The notes: generated from the letters alone by a model not told the origin. A DNA stretch of 8,464 bases from CAYLOC01 sp964385195 (GCA_964385195.1 CAYLOC010000148.1:1-8464), one strand, 5' to 3'. Counted from the first letter of the stretch, positions 1-6,441 are shown. Program-made: numbers and translations.

Positions 1-4
1 CCCC

Positions 5-232
5 GTGGAGGTCAAGATCGGCGTCACGCACGCCAACCGCGAGATCACCTTCGACACCGAGTCCTCCGCGGACGAGGTGCACAAGGCGGTGTCGGACGCG
101 CTCACGACCGAGCAGGGAGTGTTCGAGCTCCGCAGCGAGAAGGGCGGCGTCCTCTACATCCCGGCCGACAAGCTGGCCTACGTCGAGATCCCCTCACACG
201 CCGGACGTCGCGTCGGTTTCGGCACCGGCTGA
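5..232 (+). CDS. DUF3107 family small protein (TB9.4-like)
   Basis: This 75-residue protein has no known biochemical role. It matches the actinobacterial DUF3107 family (M. tuberculosis TB9.4/Rv3208A type). The sequence opens MEVKIGV, has a central helix-like stretch (residues 21-33), and ends with the family's characteristic YVEI...RRVGFG tail (about residues 60-73). The usual length is 70-80 residues, so it looks complete. The GTG at base 5 places the family's conserved N-terminus at residue 1, but only four bases lie upstream, so no promoter or ribosome site can be judged. It is convergent with the ferritin-like gene across a 27-base gap. The gene neighbourhood (ferritin-like gene, then rhlE) supports the family call. 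Family assignment is firm; function is unknown. Confidence 0.88.
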   Translation: MEVKIGVTHANREITFDTESSADEVHKAVSDALTTEQGVFELRSEKGGVLYIPADKLAYVEIPSHAGRRVGFGTG

Positions 233-259
233 CCAGCACCCGCGAGCAGGCGCCGAGCA

Positions 260-994
260 TCAGGCCTGCAGGCCCAACGCCTCCATCCGGTCGGTGTGGG
301 TCTCACTCAGCCTGGCCAGCATCCGCCCGAGGGCGGCGATGTCCATCCCGGGCCGGTCCACCCCTCCGACGAGCAACGCAGTCAGGGCGTCCCGTTCTGC
401 GGCCACCCGCTGGGCCTGGCTCAGCGCCTCACCCATGAGCCGGCGACCCCACAGCGCGAGCCGGCCGGCAAGACGGGCGTCGTCGGCGATCGCACGCCGG
501 ATCGTGTCCACGACGAAGGCGGAATGCCCGGTGTCGCTGAGCGTCCCGACCACCAGTTCACGCGTGTCCACATCCAGGTACGCCGCGATCTCGCGGTAGA
601 AGTCCGCAGCGAGCCCGTCGCCCACGTAGGCCTTGACCAGGCTCTCGTACCAGTCGTTGGGCCGGGTATGCACGTGGAAGGCGTCCACCGGAGCGTGGAA
701 CGGCTCCATCGCCTCGAACGGGTCCGCGTCGAGCCCCTCCAACCGCTCCCGCAACCGGGTGAAGTGCCCGAACTCGGCCGACGCCATCGCTGCCAGAGCC
801 ACCTTGTCCGAGAGCGTCGGCGCGTGAGCGGCGTCCTCGGCGAGCCGTTCGAAGGCACTCAGCTCTGAGTAAGCCAGCCCCCCCAGGAGGTCGATGATCC
901 CGACCCGGTAAGTCGGGTCGGCGAACGCCGAAACGGCCGGCGACGGTGCGCCGGACGCTGCGGCCGCGTCAGCCCGGGATTGAGCAGATGCCAT
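260..994 (-). CDS. Ferritin-like fold protein, MiaE-related (MiaE_2 type)
   Basis: This 244-residue, mostly helical protein belongs to the actinobacterial ferritin-like family related to MiaE, the diiron hydroxylase acting on 2-methylthio-N6-isopentenyladenosine in tRNA. Candidate metal ligands are E44 (AYSELSAFE), E74 and H77 (the ExxH of SAEFGH), E117 (WYESLVKAY), and D154 and H157 (DTGH). The last pair is DxxH rather than the classical ExxH. The first 25 residues are Ala/Ser-rich and probably disordered. The protein is cytoplasmic, with no signal peptide or membrane segment. The ATG at 994 is supported by a TAGGGT hexamer 6 bases upstream. It is divergent from the helicase gene, the same order as Rv3210c-Rv3211 in M. 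tuberculosis. The fold is likely; a tRNA hydroxylase activity is only inferred. Confidence 0.85.
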   Translation of the reverse strand: MASAQSRADAAAASGAPSPAVSAFADPTYRVGIIDLLGGLAYSELSAFERLAEDAAHAPTLSDKVALAAMASAEFGHFTRLRERLEGLDADPFEAMEPFHAPVDAFHVHTRPNDWYESLVKAYVGDGLAADFYREIAAYLDVDTRELVVGTLSDTGHSAFVVDTIRRAIADDARLAGRLALWGRRLMGEALSQAQRVAAERDALTALLVGGVDRPGMDIAALGRMLARLSETHTDRMEALGLQA

Positions 995-1000
995 AATCGA

Positions 1001-1006
1001 ACCCTA
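1001..1006 (-). promoter_or_regulatory. Putative -10 box of the ferritin-like gene (leaderless)
   Basis: TAGGGT on the minus strand is followed by six bases and then the ATG at 994, so transcription would begin at or next to the start codon. I see no convincing -35 hexamer and no Shine-Dalgarno at normal spacing. The same arrangement recurs before four other genes here. Confidence 0.45.
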
Positions 1007-1075
1007 CTGGCCGCTATCCCGCCCGGCGAGTCGCCGTACGGATCGACACATCGACGCAGAAGAAACGAGAACCTC

Positions 1076-2539
1076 CTGACTACCTTCGAAGAACTGGGTG
1101 CTCTGCCCACGATCACCGCCGCCTTGGACAAGGTCGGCATCACCGAGGCCTTTCCGATCCAGGAGATGACGCTGCCGATCGCCCTGACCGGCACCGATCT
1201 CATCGGACAGGCCCGGACCGGGACCGGCAAGACGTTGGCGTTCGCGGTCCCGGTGCTCCAGCGCATCATCTCTCCGCAGGACCCGGACTACGGCGAGTTC
1301 GCCGCGCCGGGCAAGCCCCAGGCCCTCGTGGTCACGCCGACCCGCGAGCTGACCCTCCAGGTCGCGGCGGATATCACTGCCGCAGGCGTCAACCGTGGTA
1401 CCCGAACCCTGACCGTGTACGGCGGGGTCCCTTACGAGCCGCAGCTTGACGGGCTGACGAACGGCGTCGACATCGTGGTCGGAACGCCCGGTCGGTTGCT
1501 GGACCTCGCACAACGCCACGCGCTCGACCTGTCGCACGTGAAGGTCCTGGTGCTGGACGAGGCCGACGAGATGCTGGACCTCGGCTTCCTGCCCGACGTG
1601 GAACGGCTGATCGCCAAGACCCCGGAGTTCCGGCAGACCATGTTGTTCTCCGCGACCATGCGCGGTGAGGTCGTCGGGCTGGCCCGCACCCACATGCGGC
1701 ACCCGGTGAACATCCGCGCCGAGTCCACCACGGACAGCGAGACCGTCCCCACGACCGCACAGTTCGTGTACCAGACGCACAACATGAACAAGTTGGAGGT
1801 CTTGTCCCGAATCCTGCAGTCGGAGAACCGGGGACGGGCCATCATCTTCACCCCCACCAAGCGCCAGGCGCAACGGGTCGCAGAAGAGTTGATCGACCGC
1901 GGGTTCCCCGCCGCGCCGTTGCACGGTGACCTGGCACAGGCTGCCAGGGAGCGCACGATGCAGCGGTTCCGGGACCGCAAGGTGGAGATCCTCGTTGCCA
2001 CCGATGTCGCCGCCCGCGGCATCGACGTGGAAGCAGTCACGCACGTGGTCAACTACGCCTGCCCCGAGGACGAGAAGACCTACATCCACCGCATCGGCCG
2101 GACGGGGCGGGCCGGCGCCTCGGGAGTAGCGATCACGTTCGTCTCCTGGGCAGACCTGACCCGCTGGAAGGTCATCAACAACGCGCTCGGGCTTCCGTAC
2201 GCGGAGCCACCGGAGACCTACTCCACCAGCGAGCACCTCTACCACGACCAGGGCATCCCCTCCGACGCGACCGGCCGGCTCAAGCCAGAGTCAGCCGAGA
2301 CGAAGAGGCCGGGCCGTAGGTCACCCGCTACGTCGGGGGCCTCGCGATCCTCGGGTTCCTCGCGGTCGGGGAAACCCCGCGGAAATCGGCAGCGACCGCG
2401 CGGTCACCAGGGCGGAGACCGCGCCACCGCCAACGCCGCTTCTCAACAGGCCAGCGGGTCCGGTGGGTCCGGGCGATCCCGTAACCGCCGCCGGCGACGC
2501 CGTCGTACCCGCGGCGGGAAACCGGTCGACAGCGACTGA
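1076..2539 (+). CDS. rhlE: DEAD-box ATP-dependent RNA helicase, RhlE type
   Basis: This ATP-dependent helicase remodels RNA, with likely roles in ribosome assembly or mRNA turnover. Counting from the start chosen here (487 residues), it shows every core motif: Q motif FPIQ (26-29), Walker A ARTGTGKT (46-53), PTREL (88-92), GG (116-117), TPGR (137-140), DEAD (161-164), SAT (192-194), ATDVAARGIDV (308-318) and HRIGRTGRAG (338-347). Residues from about 405 form a low-complexity Arg/Gly/Ser tail ending in a polyarginine run, a likely RNA-binding extension. Start: the frame is open back to a TTG at 980, but homologues begin near TTFEELG, which points to a CTG at 1076. The TTG would overlap the divergent ferritin gene by 15 bases and add 32 unlikely residues. 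A purine-rich stretch (about 1058-1070) precedes the CTG but is a weak ribosome site. The gene symbol rests on synteny with Rv3211. Confidence 0.9.
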   Translation: MTTFEELGALPTITAALDKVGITEAFPIQEMTLPIALTGTDLIGQARTGTGKTLAFAVPVLQRIISPQDPDYGEFAAPGKPQALVVTPTRELTLQVAADITAAGVNRGTRTLTVYGGVPYEPQLDGLTNGVDIVVGTPGRLLDLAQRHALDLSHVKVLVLDEADEMLDLGFLPDVERLIAKTPEFRQTMLFSATMRGEVVGLARTHMRHPVNIRAESTTDSETVPTTAQFVYQTHNMNKLEVLSRILQSENRGRAIIFTPTKRQAQRVAEELIDRGFPAAPLHGDLAQAARERTMQRFRDRKVEILVATDVAARGIDVEAVTHVVNYACPEDEKTYIHRIGRTGRAGASGVAITFVSWADLTRWKVINNALGLPYAEPPETYSTSEHLYHDQGIPSDATGRLKPESAETKRPGRRSPATSGASRSSGSSRSGKPRGNRQRPRGHQGGDRATANAASQQASGSGGSGRSRNRRRRRRRTRGGKPVDSD

Positions 2540-2568
2540 CGGGCCGGCGTCAACGGCGCGGCGCGGCC

Positions 2569-3327
2569 TCAGGCAAGCACGACCACCTTCGTGCCGACCG
2601 GAGCGAAGCGCCACAGCGCCTTGGCATCGGGCAACGCCTGCCGGATGCAGCCGTCGGACCGGGGTGTGCCGAGCTCGGCACGGGTCTGCACCTTATGGCC
2701 GCTGTGGTCAACGGGGATCGCGTGGAAGCCGATGGCTGCGTTCTGCCCGTGGGTGAAACGCACCATGTACTTCATCGTCTCCTTGTAGTTGTAGGCGATC
2801 GCATGCCGTGACTTGGAGTACACCGAGTACGTCCCCGGGTGCAGGTTGTCGTAGATGCTGCCCGAGACCAGGTACGTCCGCTTCACGTGGTCACCGGGAG
2901 CGACCAGCCACACCCGCTGGTCACTGATGTCGAACACCACGCGCTTTCCAGATCCGGAGTCCGCGGGCAGCGCCGGGACGAGGTGCGCCGTGCGCTGTTT
3001 CCCCTGCCCTGGCTGCGACTGCTGCTTCCCGGCGGCGACCTTGTCGTCCGCGGCATCATCCGAGGCCTGCTGCTTGTGCTGGTGGCCGGTGGTATCCCGG
3101 CTGGTGTCCGGCGTGGCAGGACTGTCACCTTCCTGCCCCGGTGGCACGAGAACGACTCTGTCCACCGGCTTCCCCGACAGGGCAGCATGGGGGTGTACGG
3201 CGAAGCTCGGCCCGACGCCGAGAGCCCCGCCGAATGTCAACAGGCAGACCGCGAGAGCAGCCACGACAGCCGCCCAGCGACCCAGCGTCATCCGCGTGGG
3301 CCGGTCTTCCTCATGGTCCTCAGGCAC
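2569..3327 (-). CDS. L,D-transpeptidase (YkuD domain), membrane-anchored
   Basis: This 252-residue envelope enzyme is predicted to form 3-3 peptidoglycan crosslinks or related acyl transfers through a catalytic cysteine. Residues 18-39 are one hydrophobic segment after a charged N-terminus, so it is a signal anchor or uncleaved signal peptide. Residues about 50-125 are a polar linker rich in Gln, Asp, Ser, Pro and Gly, probably spanning the inner wall. The YkuD domain fills residues about 128-252, with H202 (GFHAIP) and the motif SDGCIR (224-229; C227 nucleophile, R229). Unlike mycobacterial Ldt enzymes it has no room for Ig-like domains. The GTG at 3327 is favoured by a TAGCAT hexamer 6 bases upstream. 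An internal ATG at 3291 is possible but its nearest purine tract is too far away. It is convergent with rhlE and divergent from the dehydrogenase gene. Confidence 0.9.
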   Translation of the reverse strand: MPEDHEEDRPTRMTLGRWAAVVAALAVCLLTFGGALGVGPSFAVHPHAALSGKPVDRVVLVPPGQEGDSPATPDTSRDTTGHQHKQQASDDAADDKVAAGKQQSQPGQGKQRTAHLVPALPADSGSGKRVVFDISDQRVWLVAPGDHVKRTYLVSGSIYDNLHPGTYSVYSKSRHAIAYNYKETMKYMVRFTHGQNAAIGFHAIPVDHSGHKVQTRAELGTPRSDGCIRQALPDAKALWRFAPVGTKVVVLA

Positions 3328-3333
3328 CCACCC

Positions 3334-3339
3334 ATGCTA
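3334..3339 (-). promoter_or_regulatory. Putative -10 box of the L,D-transpeptidase gene (leaderless)
   Basis: TAGCAT on the minus strand lies 6 bases before the GTG at 3327. No ribosome site is visible at normal spacing, and no good -35 is seen at 17-19 bases upstream. The 108-base gap to the divergent dehydrogenase start must hold both promoters. Confidence 0.45.
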
Positions 3340-3435
3340 ACGGTGGGATGAAGGATCCTGCGACATTGCGGGCACCGGGCACGTCAGCGGCACGTTGCGG
3401 CGTCCGCGCGCACCGTCGTCTGAAATGCTGGTGCC

Positions 3436-4209
3436 GTGTCCGGAACCGACTCAACATCGCTGCGCTCCGCACTGGTGACGGGGCCCACCTCGGGCATCGG
3501 TGCGGCCTTTGCGCGGAGCCTGGCTGCCTCCGGCCACGACCTCGTTCTGGTGGCCCGCGACCGGCACCGGCTGGAACGCACCGCCGCGGATCTCACCGAT
3601 CGTTACGGTGTGCAGTGTGCGGTGCTGGCGGCAGATCTGTGCGACGCCGAGCAGACGCTGCAGGTGGAACGTCGGCTTCGGGACCACCCGGTCGACCTGC
3701 TGGTCAACAACGCGGGGTTCAGCGTCACGGCGGCGTTCCCGGCCAGCGATATCGAAGAGGAGCAGCGCAGTTTCGATGTCCTGGTTCGTGCTCCCATGCG
3801 GCTCACCCACGCGGCCCTCGGCCCGATGCTGGAGCGGGGCAGCGGCGAGATCATCAACGTCTCCAGCGTCGCCGGCTTCCTGCCGCGAGGGACCTACAGC
3901 GCCCACAAGGCATGGGTGACCAGCTTCAGCCGCTGGCTGAACCTGCGCTACCGGCCGGCCGGTGTCACGGTGATGGCGTTGTGCGCAGGCTTCGTCCGCA
4001 CCGAGTTCCACCAGCGGATGAACGCCAGTACGGCGGGCATCCCCGGGTGGATGTGGCTGGACGCGGATGCCCTGGTAGCCGACGCGATGCGTGACCTGGC
4101 CGCAGGCAAGGCGGTGTCGATTCCGTCCCGGCGCTACCAGGCCCTCACGGTGGCAGCGAAGGTCCTTCCCGGGCGCCTGGTCGAGCGGGTGGCGCGCGTG
4201 GGCAGGTAG
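3436..4209 (+). CDS. Short-chain dehydrogenase/reductase (classical SDR)
   Basis: This 257-residue cytoplasmic oxidoreductase is of the classical SDR type (DltE/COG0300-like) and uses NAD(P)H on an unknown substrate. Visible motifs are the Rossmann glycine motif TGPTSGIG (15-22), NNAG (91-94), the catalytic serine in NVSS (144, possibly 143), and YSAHK (Y154, K158). An Arg at 41, just after the second beta strand, suggests NADP(H) preference. The basic C-terminal stretch (PSRRYQAL onwards, 230-257) is usual for this subgroup, and no membrane anchor is evident. The GTG at 3436 has no Shine-Dalgarno. AATGCT sits 6 bases upstream, a degenerate version of the hexamer seen before other genes here. 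It is convergent with the nuclease gene across a 20-base gap. Class is certain, substrate unknown. Confidence 0.9.
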   Translation: MSGTDSTSLRSALVTGPTSGIGAAFARSLAASGHDLVLVARDRHRLERTAADLTDRYGVQCAVLAADLCDAEQTLQVERRLRDHPVDLLVNNAGFSVTAAFPASDIEEEQRSFDVLVRAPMRLTHAALGPMLERGSGEIINVSSVAGFLPRGTYSAHKAWVTSFSRWLNLRYRPAGVTVMALCAGFVRTEFHQRMNASTAGIPGWMWLDADALVADAMRDLAAGKAVSIPSRRYQALTVAAKVLPGRLVERVARVGR

Positions 4210-4217
4210 GCGATCAG

Positions 4218-4245
4218 CGACGACCCCCGTTACTGCAGGTCGTCG
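4218..4245. terminator. Candidate bidirectional terminator hairpin between SDR and nuclease genes
   Basis: CGACGACC (4218-4225) and GGTCGTCG (4238-4245) are a perfect 8-base inverted repeat around a 12-base loop. The hairpin starts 9 bases after the dehydrogenase stop and overlaps the nuclease stop codon (TAA, 4230-4232). No U-tract follows on either strand, so it would be a U-less terminator or an RNA 3' end stabiliser. Confidence 0.4.
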
Positions 4246-5090
4246 GGGAGGCCAGCCCACGACGGCTGTGCGCTGGCCACCCGCCTGCCCTCGGGGCAAC
4301 TGCGCAGGTAGTCACACCACGCGCAGAGCGGGCCGGGGGCGGCCGGGTACAGCCGATCGGTGTCCTGTTCGCCTTCCCCGTTCACTCGACGTACGTCGAG
4401 CTCCGCGATCTCGGCGGCGATGGAGTCTGCCCGAGCAAGATGCCGCGACAGGGCCTCGGGCGGGTGCTCCCAGGCAAGCACCTCGCCGGTGGGGAGGTGA
4501 TGCAGCTCTACCCGCTGGCAGTCACGCCGAAGCGTGCGCGCAGCGCCGGCCGCATAGACCGCGAGCGCAAGGGAGGTGCGGGCGTCATCGACGGTCAGCA
4601 GATGCCGCCCGGCCTTGTAGTCGACGATCACCAGAGCGTCCCCCTCCCGCATGTCGATCCGATCCACCCGCCCGAACAGTGCCGCATGGGTCGTCTTCAA
4701 CGCGACCGTCCGCTCCACCCCCACCGGCTCATCGGTGGGGTCCAGGCCGGCGGTGTAGTTCCCCACCATGGCTGCGGCGTAGTCCATCGCAGCAGCAGAC
4801 TGCGCCGGATCCCGGTACCCGTCGGTCAACCACCCCGCCCGCACCAGCTCCTCGGCGCGACCGGGGGTACGCCGATCCACCGGCTCCTTCCACCACGACG
4901 CCAGGGCCGAGTGGACGGCGGCACCGAAGGAGTTGTGGGCCCACGGCGGGCCCTTGGGGGGCGGCGGCCGGTCCACGTAGGCGAAGCGATACCGACGGGG
5001 GCAGTCCACGTAGGTGGTCAGCCGCGAAGGTGAGGCCGGAAGGAGGCGGCGCGGCATCCCCTCGAACTGTTCAGGAGCCGACCCGCTCAT
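4230..5090 (-). CDS. RecB-like PD-(D/E)XK nuclease with Fe-S cluster motif
   Basis: This 286-residue protein is a stand-alone RecB-type nuclease domain, related to the nuclease modules of RecB, AddB and Cas4, with no helicase motifs. Candidate active-site residues are H60 (FGAAVH), D143 (GRVDRID), D157 and K159 (VDYKAG). Four cysteines match the Fe-S arrangement of AddB/Cas4-type nucleases: C30 (DCPRRYRF) near the N-terminus and C256, C259 and C265 near the C-terminus. It probably cuts single-stranded or end-resected DNA in repair; the substrate is inferred. The ATG at 5090 overlaps the PHP gene stop as ATGA and is preceded by GGAGGGGAGC, an excellent ribosome site. The frame extends upstream to 5204, but that part is only the PHP gene read in another frame. 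The gene is second in an operon with PHP and convergent with the dehydrogenase. Confidence 0.88.
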   Translation of the reverse strand: MSGSAPEQFEGMPRRLLPASPSRLTTYVDCPRRYRFAYVDRPPPPKGPPWAHNSFGAAVHSALASWWKEPVDRRTPGRAEELVRAGWLTDGYRDPAQSAAAMDYAAAMVGNYTAGLDPTDEPVGVERTVALKTTHAALFGRVDRIDMREGDALVIVDYKAGRHLLTVDDARTSLALAVYAAGAARTLRRDCQRVELHHLPTGEVLAWEHPPEALSRHLARADSIAAEIAELDVRRVNGEGEQDTDRLYPAAPGPLCAWCDYLRSCPEGRRVASAQPSWAGLPDDLQ

Positions 5091-5980
5091 GCTCCCCTCC
5101 GGCAGGTACCGATCACGACGGGAACGGCGCGTCCGCTGGCAGCGGCGTTCTCCGACGCACGGTGCAGCAGCCGGTCCAGGGCGGTGCCCGTCGTCAGGTT
5201 GCACCCAAGCTCGTGGTCGACCTTGCCGTTGCCGTGAAAGTCACTGGACCCGGTGGCGACCAGGTCCAGGTCGTCGGCCAGGGCACGCAGCCGTTGCCGG
5301 TCGCGATCACTGTGGTCCTGGTGGTCGACCTCGATCCCGCACAGTCCGCCCGCGCGTAGCTCCGCCAGCACCGCTCGGTCCACCGCGTGGCGGCTCCCGC
5401 GACCCCAGGGGTGGGCCACGACCGAGGCACCCCCGGCTGCGGTGACGAGACGGATCATCTGCGCCGTGTCCGGCGCATAGCGACCGGCGTACCCGGGGCG
5501 GCCGTAGCGCAGCCACTCGTCGAACGCCTCGGTCCGGTCGCGGACCACTCCGTTGGCAACGAGCGCATCCGCGACGTGCGGACGGCCGACGGCGGGGGCG
5601 TCCCCCACCTGCTTCCACACGTCCTGCTCGGTGATCGTCACTCCGGCAGAGCGCAGCTGCGCGATCATGGCCGGGAGCCGCCCGGTGCGTCCCCGCAGGA
5701 TCAGGTCGAGCTCCTCTGCAAGCGGGGGGTACGTGGGATCGGGAAGGTACGCCAGCAGGTGCACGCCGGTGCCGGCGTACCGGGTGGAGATCTCCATACC
5801 GCGGATCAGGCACAGTCCGACCGTCGATGCCCGGCGGGCAGCCTCTTCCCACCCTGCGGTCGAGTCATGGTCGGTGATGGCCAGCACATCCAGGCCTACG
5901 GCGACCGCGGCGTCCACGAGCTCCTCGGGCGTGCTCGTGCCGTCCGACGCCGTGGTGTGCGTATGCAGATCGGCCTTCAC
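5087..5980 (-). CDS. PHP-domain phosphoesterase (YciV/TrpH-like)
   Basis: This metal-dependent phosphoesterase has 297 residues and belongs to the COG0613 group. That group includes E. coli YciV (RNase AM) and 3',5'-nucleoside bisphosphate phosphatases. Metal-ligand motifs are complete: DLHTH (H6, H8), D13, TDHD (H38), GMEIS (E63), H74, RPH (H135), AHP (H190) and SDFHG (D247, H249). No signal peptide is seen, so it is cytoplasmic. Likely substrates are pAp-like nucleotides or RNA 5' ends, by family only. Two GTG starts are possible, 5986 and 5980. The second is chosen because it gives the family's usual MKADLHTH N-terminus and lies 6 bases from a TAGGGT hexamer. The gene is first in an operon with the RecB-like nuclease (4-base ATGA overlap) and is divergent from the Nudix gene. 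Confidence 0.9.
   Translation of the reverse strand: MKADLHTHTTASDGTSTPEELVDAAVAVGLDVLAITDHDSTAGWEEAARRASTVGLCLIRGMEISTRYAGTGVHLLAYLPDPTYPPLAEELDLILRGRTGRLPAMIAQLRSAGVTITEQDVWKQVGDAPAVGRPHVADALVANGVVRDRTEAFDEWLRYGRPGYAGRYAPDTAQMIRLVTAAGGASVVAHPWGRGSRHAVDRAVLAELRAGGLCGIEVDHQDHSDRDRQRLRALADDLDLVATGSSDFHGNGKVDHELGCNLTTGTALDRLLHRASENAAASGRAVPVVIGTCRRGA
5092..5100 (-). promoter_or_regulatory. Shine-Dalgarno of the RecB-like nuclease gene
   Basis: GGAGGGGAG on the minus strand lies one base before the ATG at 5090, with its GGAGG core 5 bases from the start. It is inside the last codons of the PHP gene. It settles the nuclease start and, with the ATGA overlap, indicates translational coupling. Confidence 0.75.
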
Positions 5981-5986
5981 ACCCAC

Positions 5987-5992
5987 ACCCTA
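5987..5992 (-). promoter_or_regulatory. Putative -10 box of the PHP-nuclease operon (leaderless)
   Basis: TAGGGT on the minus strand is 6 bases before the GTG at 5980. It sits close to where the -35 element of the divergent Nudix promoter would be expected, so the two promoters overlap. Confidence 0.4.
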
Positions 5993-6010
5993 TGCGCGCG
6001 CTCCGAGCGG

Positions 6011-6016
6011 TACCGT
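6011..6016 (+). promoter_or_regulatory. Putative -10 box of the Nudix gene (leaderless)
   Basis: TACCGT lies 7 bases before the GTG at 6024. A GAGG follows at 6018-6021, but only 2 bases from the start codon, too close for normal ribosome binding. The hexamer falls in the expected -35 slot of the divergent PHP promoter. Confidence 0.4.
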
Positions 6017-6023
6017 CGAGGTT

Positions 6024-6419
6024 GTGGAACAGCCTTGCGTGGGCGCGGTCATCACCGACAACTCGGGTCGCCTGCTGGTGATCCGACGAGGGAAGCCGCC
6101 TGCGCAGGGATCCTGGTCCATCCCGGGCGGCCGGGTGGAGAACGGCGAGTCGCTCCCGGACGCCGTACGCCGCGAGGTGCGAGAAGAGACCAGACTGGAG
6201 GTCGCGGTCGGCCGGATCCTGGGGCACGTCACGCTCCCCGGCCCTGGTGGCCTCAGCTACGCGGTGACCGACTTCGCCTGCCGTCCACAAGACGACGAGG
6301 TCCCGGTGGCCGGCGACGACGCCGCGGATGTCCGTTGGGTCACCCGCGAGGAGTTCACCGCACTTCCACTGTCGCCGGGACTCGCCGAGACGCTCCAACG
6401 CTGGGGGGTGTGGCGCTGA
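6024..6419 (+). CDS. Nudix hydrolase
   Basis: This 131-residue single-domain Nudix enzyme hydrolyses nucleoside diphosphate-linked compounds; the substrate cannot be told from sequence. The Nudix box runs from G36 to L58: G36, E42, R50, E51, E54 and E55 are all present, so the Mg-binding glutamates are intact. The usual Gly of the EExG segment is Arg57. The N-terminal CVGAVI strand and SWSIPGG before the box are typical, as is a C-terminal VRWVTREEF segment. The frame stays open far upstream, but that part is antisense to the PHP gene. The GTG at 6024 gives the expected domain boundary and sits 7 bases from a TACCGT hexamer. It is a single-gene unit, divergent from PHP and convergent with the MFS gene, with a hairpin over its stop codon. 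Confidence 0.87.
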   Translation: MEQPCVGAVITDNSGRLLVIRRGKPPAQGSWSIPGGRVENGESLPDAVRREVREETRLEVAVGRILGHVTLPGPGGLSYAVTDFACRPQDDEVPVAGDDAADVRWVTREEFTALPLSPGLAETLQRWGVWR

Positions 6420-6434
6420 TCCACGCCACACCCC
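6405..6434. terminator. Candidate bidirectional terminator (11-bp perfect stem)
   Basis: GGGGTGTGGCG (6405-6415) and CGCCACACCCC (6424-6434) form a perfect 11-base inverted repeat with an 8-base loop containing the Nudix stop TGA. It lies between the convergent Nudix and MFS gene ends, 7 bases past the MFS stop on the minus strand. The stem is very GC-rich but lacks a U-tract on either side. Confidence 0.6.
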
Positions 6435-6441
6435 GGTCAGC

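Noticed and set aside
263..274. GGCCTGCAGGCC palindrome at the end of the ferritin-like gene, considered as a terminator
   Set aside because: It could fold only as a 4-base stem with a 4-base loop. It lies inside coding sequence and is too short to support a call.
1004..2245. Long minus-strand open frame (413 codons) opposite rhlE
   Set aside because: It is antisense to a helicase with every motif intact, and its translation has no recognisable domain. GC-rich third positions leave such frames open by default.
2540..2568. Possible hairpin between the convergent rhlE and transpeptidase genes
   Set aside because: Only a 5-base GGCCG/CGGCC stem is continuous before a mismatch. In sequence this GC-rich that is expected by chance.
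3340..3435. Short direct repeats (TTGCGG twice, GGGCACC/GGGCACG) in the transpeptidase-SDR divergent gap
   Set aside because: They are too short and irregular to call an operator, and no symmetry is shared by the two copies.
5091..5204. N-terminal extension of the RecB-like nuclease to 5204
   Set aside because: It lies fully inside the PHP gene, adds unconserved basic sequence, and the ATG at 5090 has a far better ribosome site.
3141..5359. Long plus-strand open frames (3141-4094 and 4091-5359) overlapping the transpeptidase, dehydrogenase, nuclease and PHP genes
   Set aside because: Their translations are Arg/Pro/Ala-rich with no domain, while the overlapped frames encode clear families.
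5553..6023. N-terminal extension of the Nudix protein
   Set aside because: It is antisense to the PHP gene and the Nudix domain is complete from GTG 6024.
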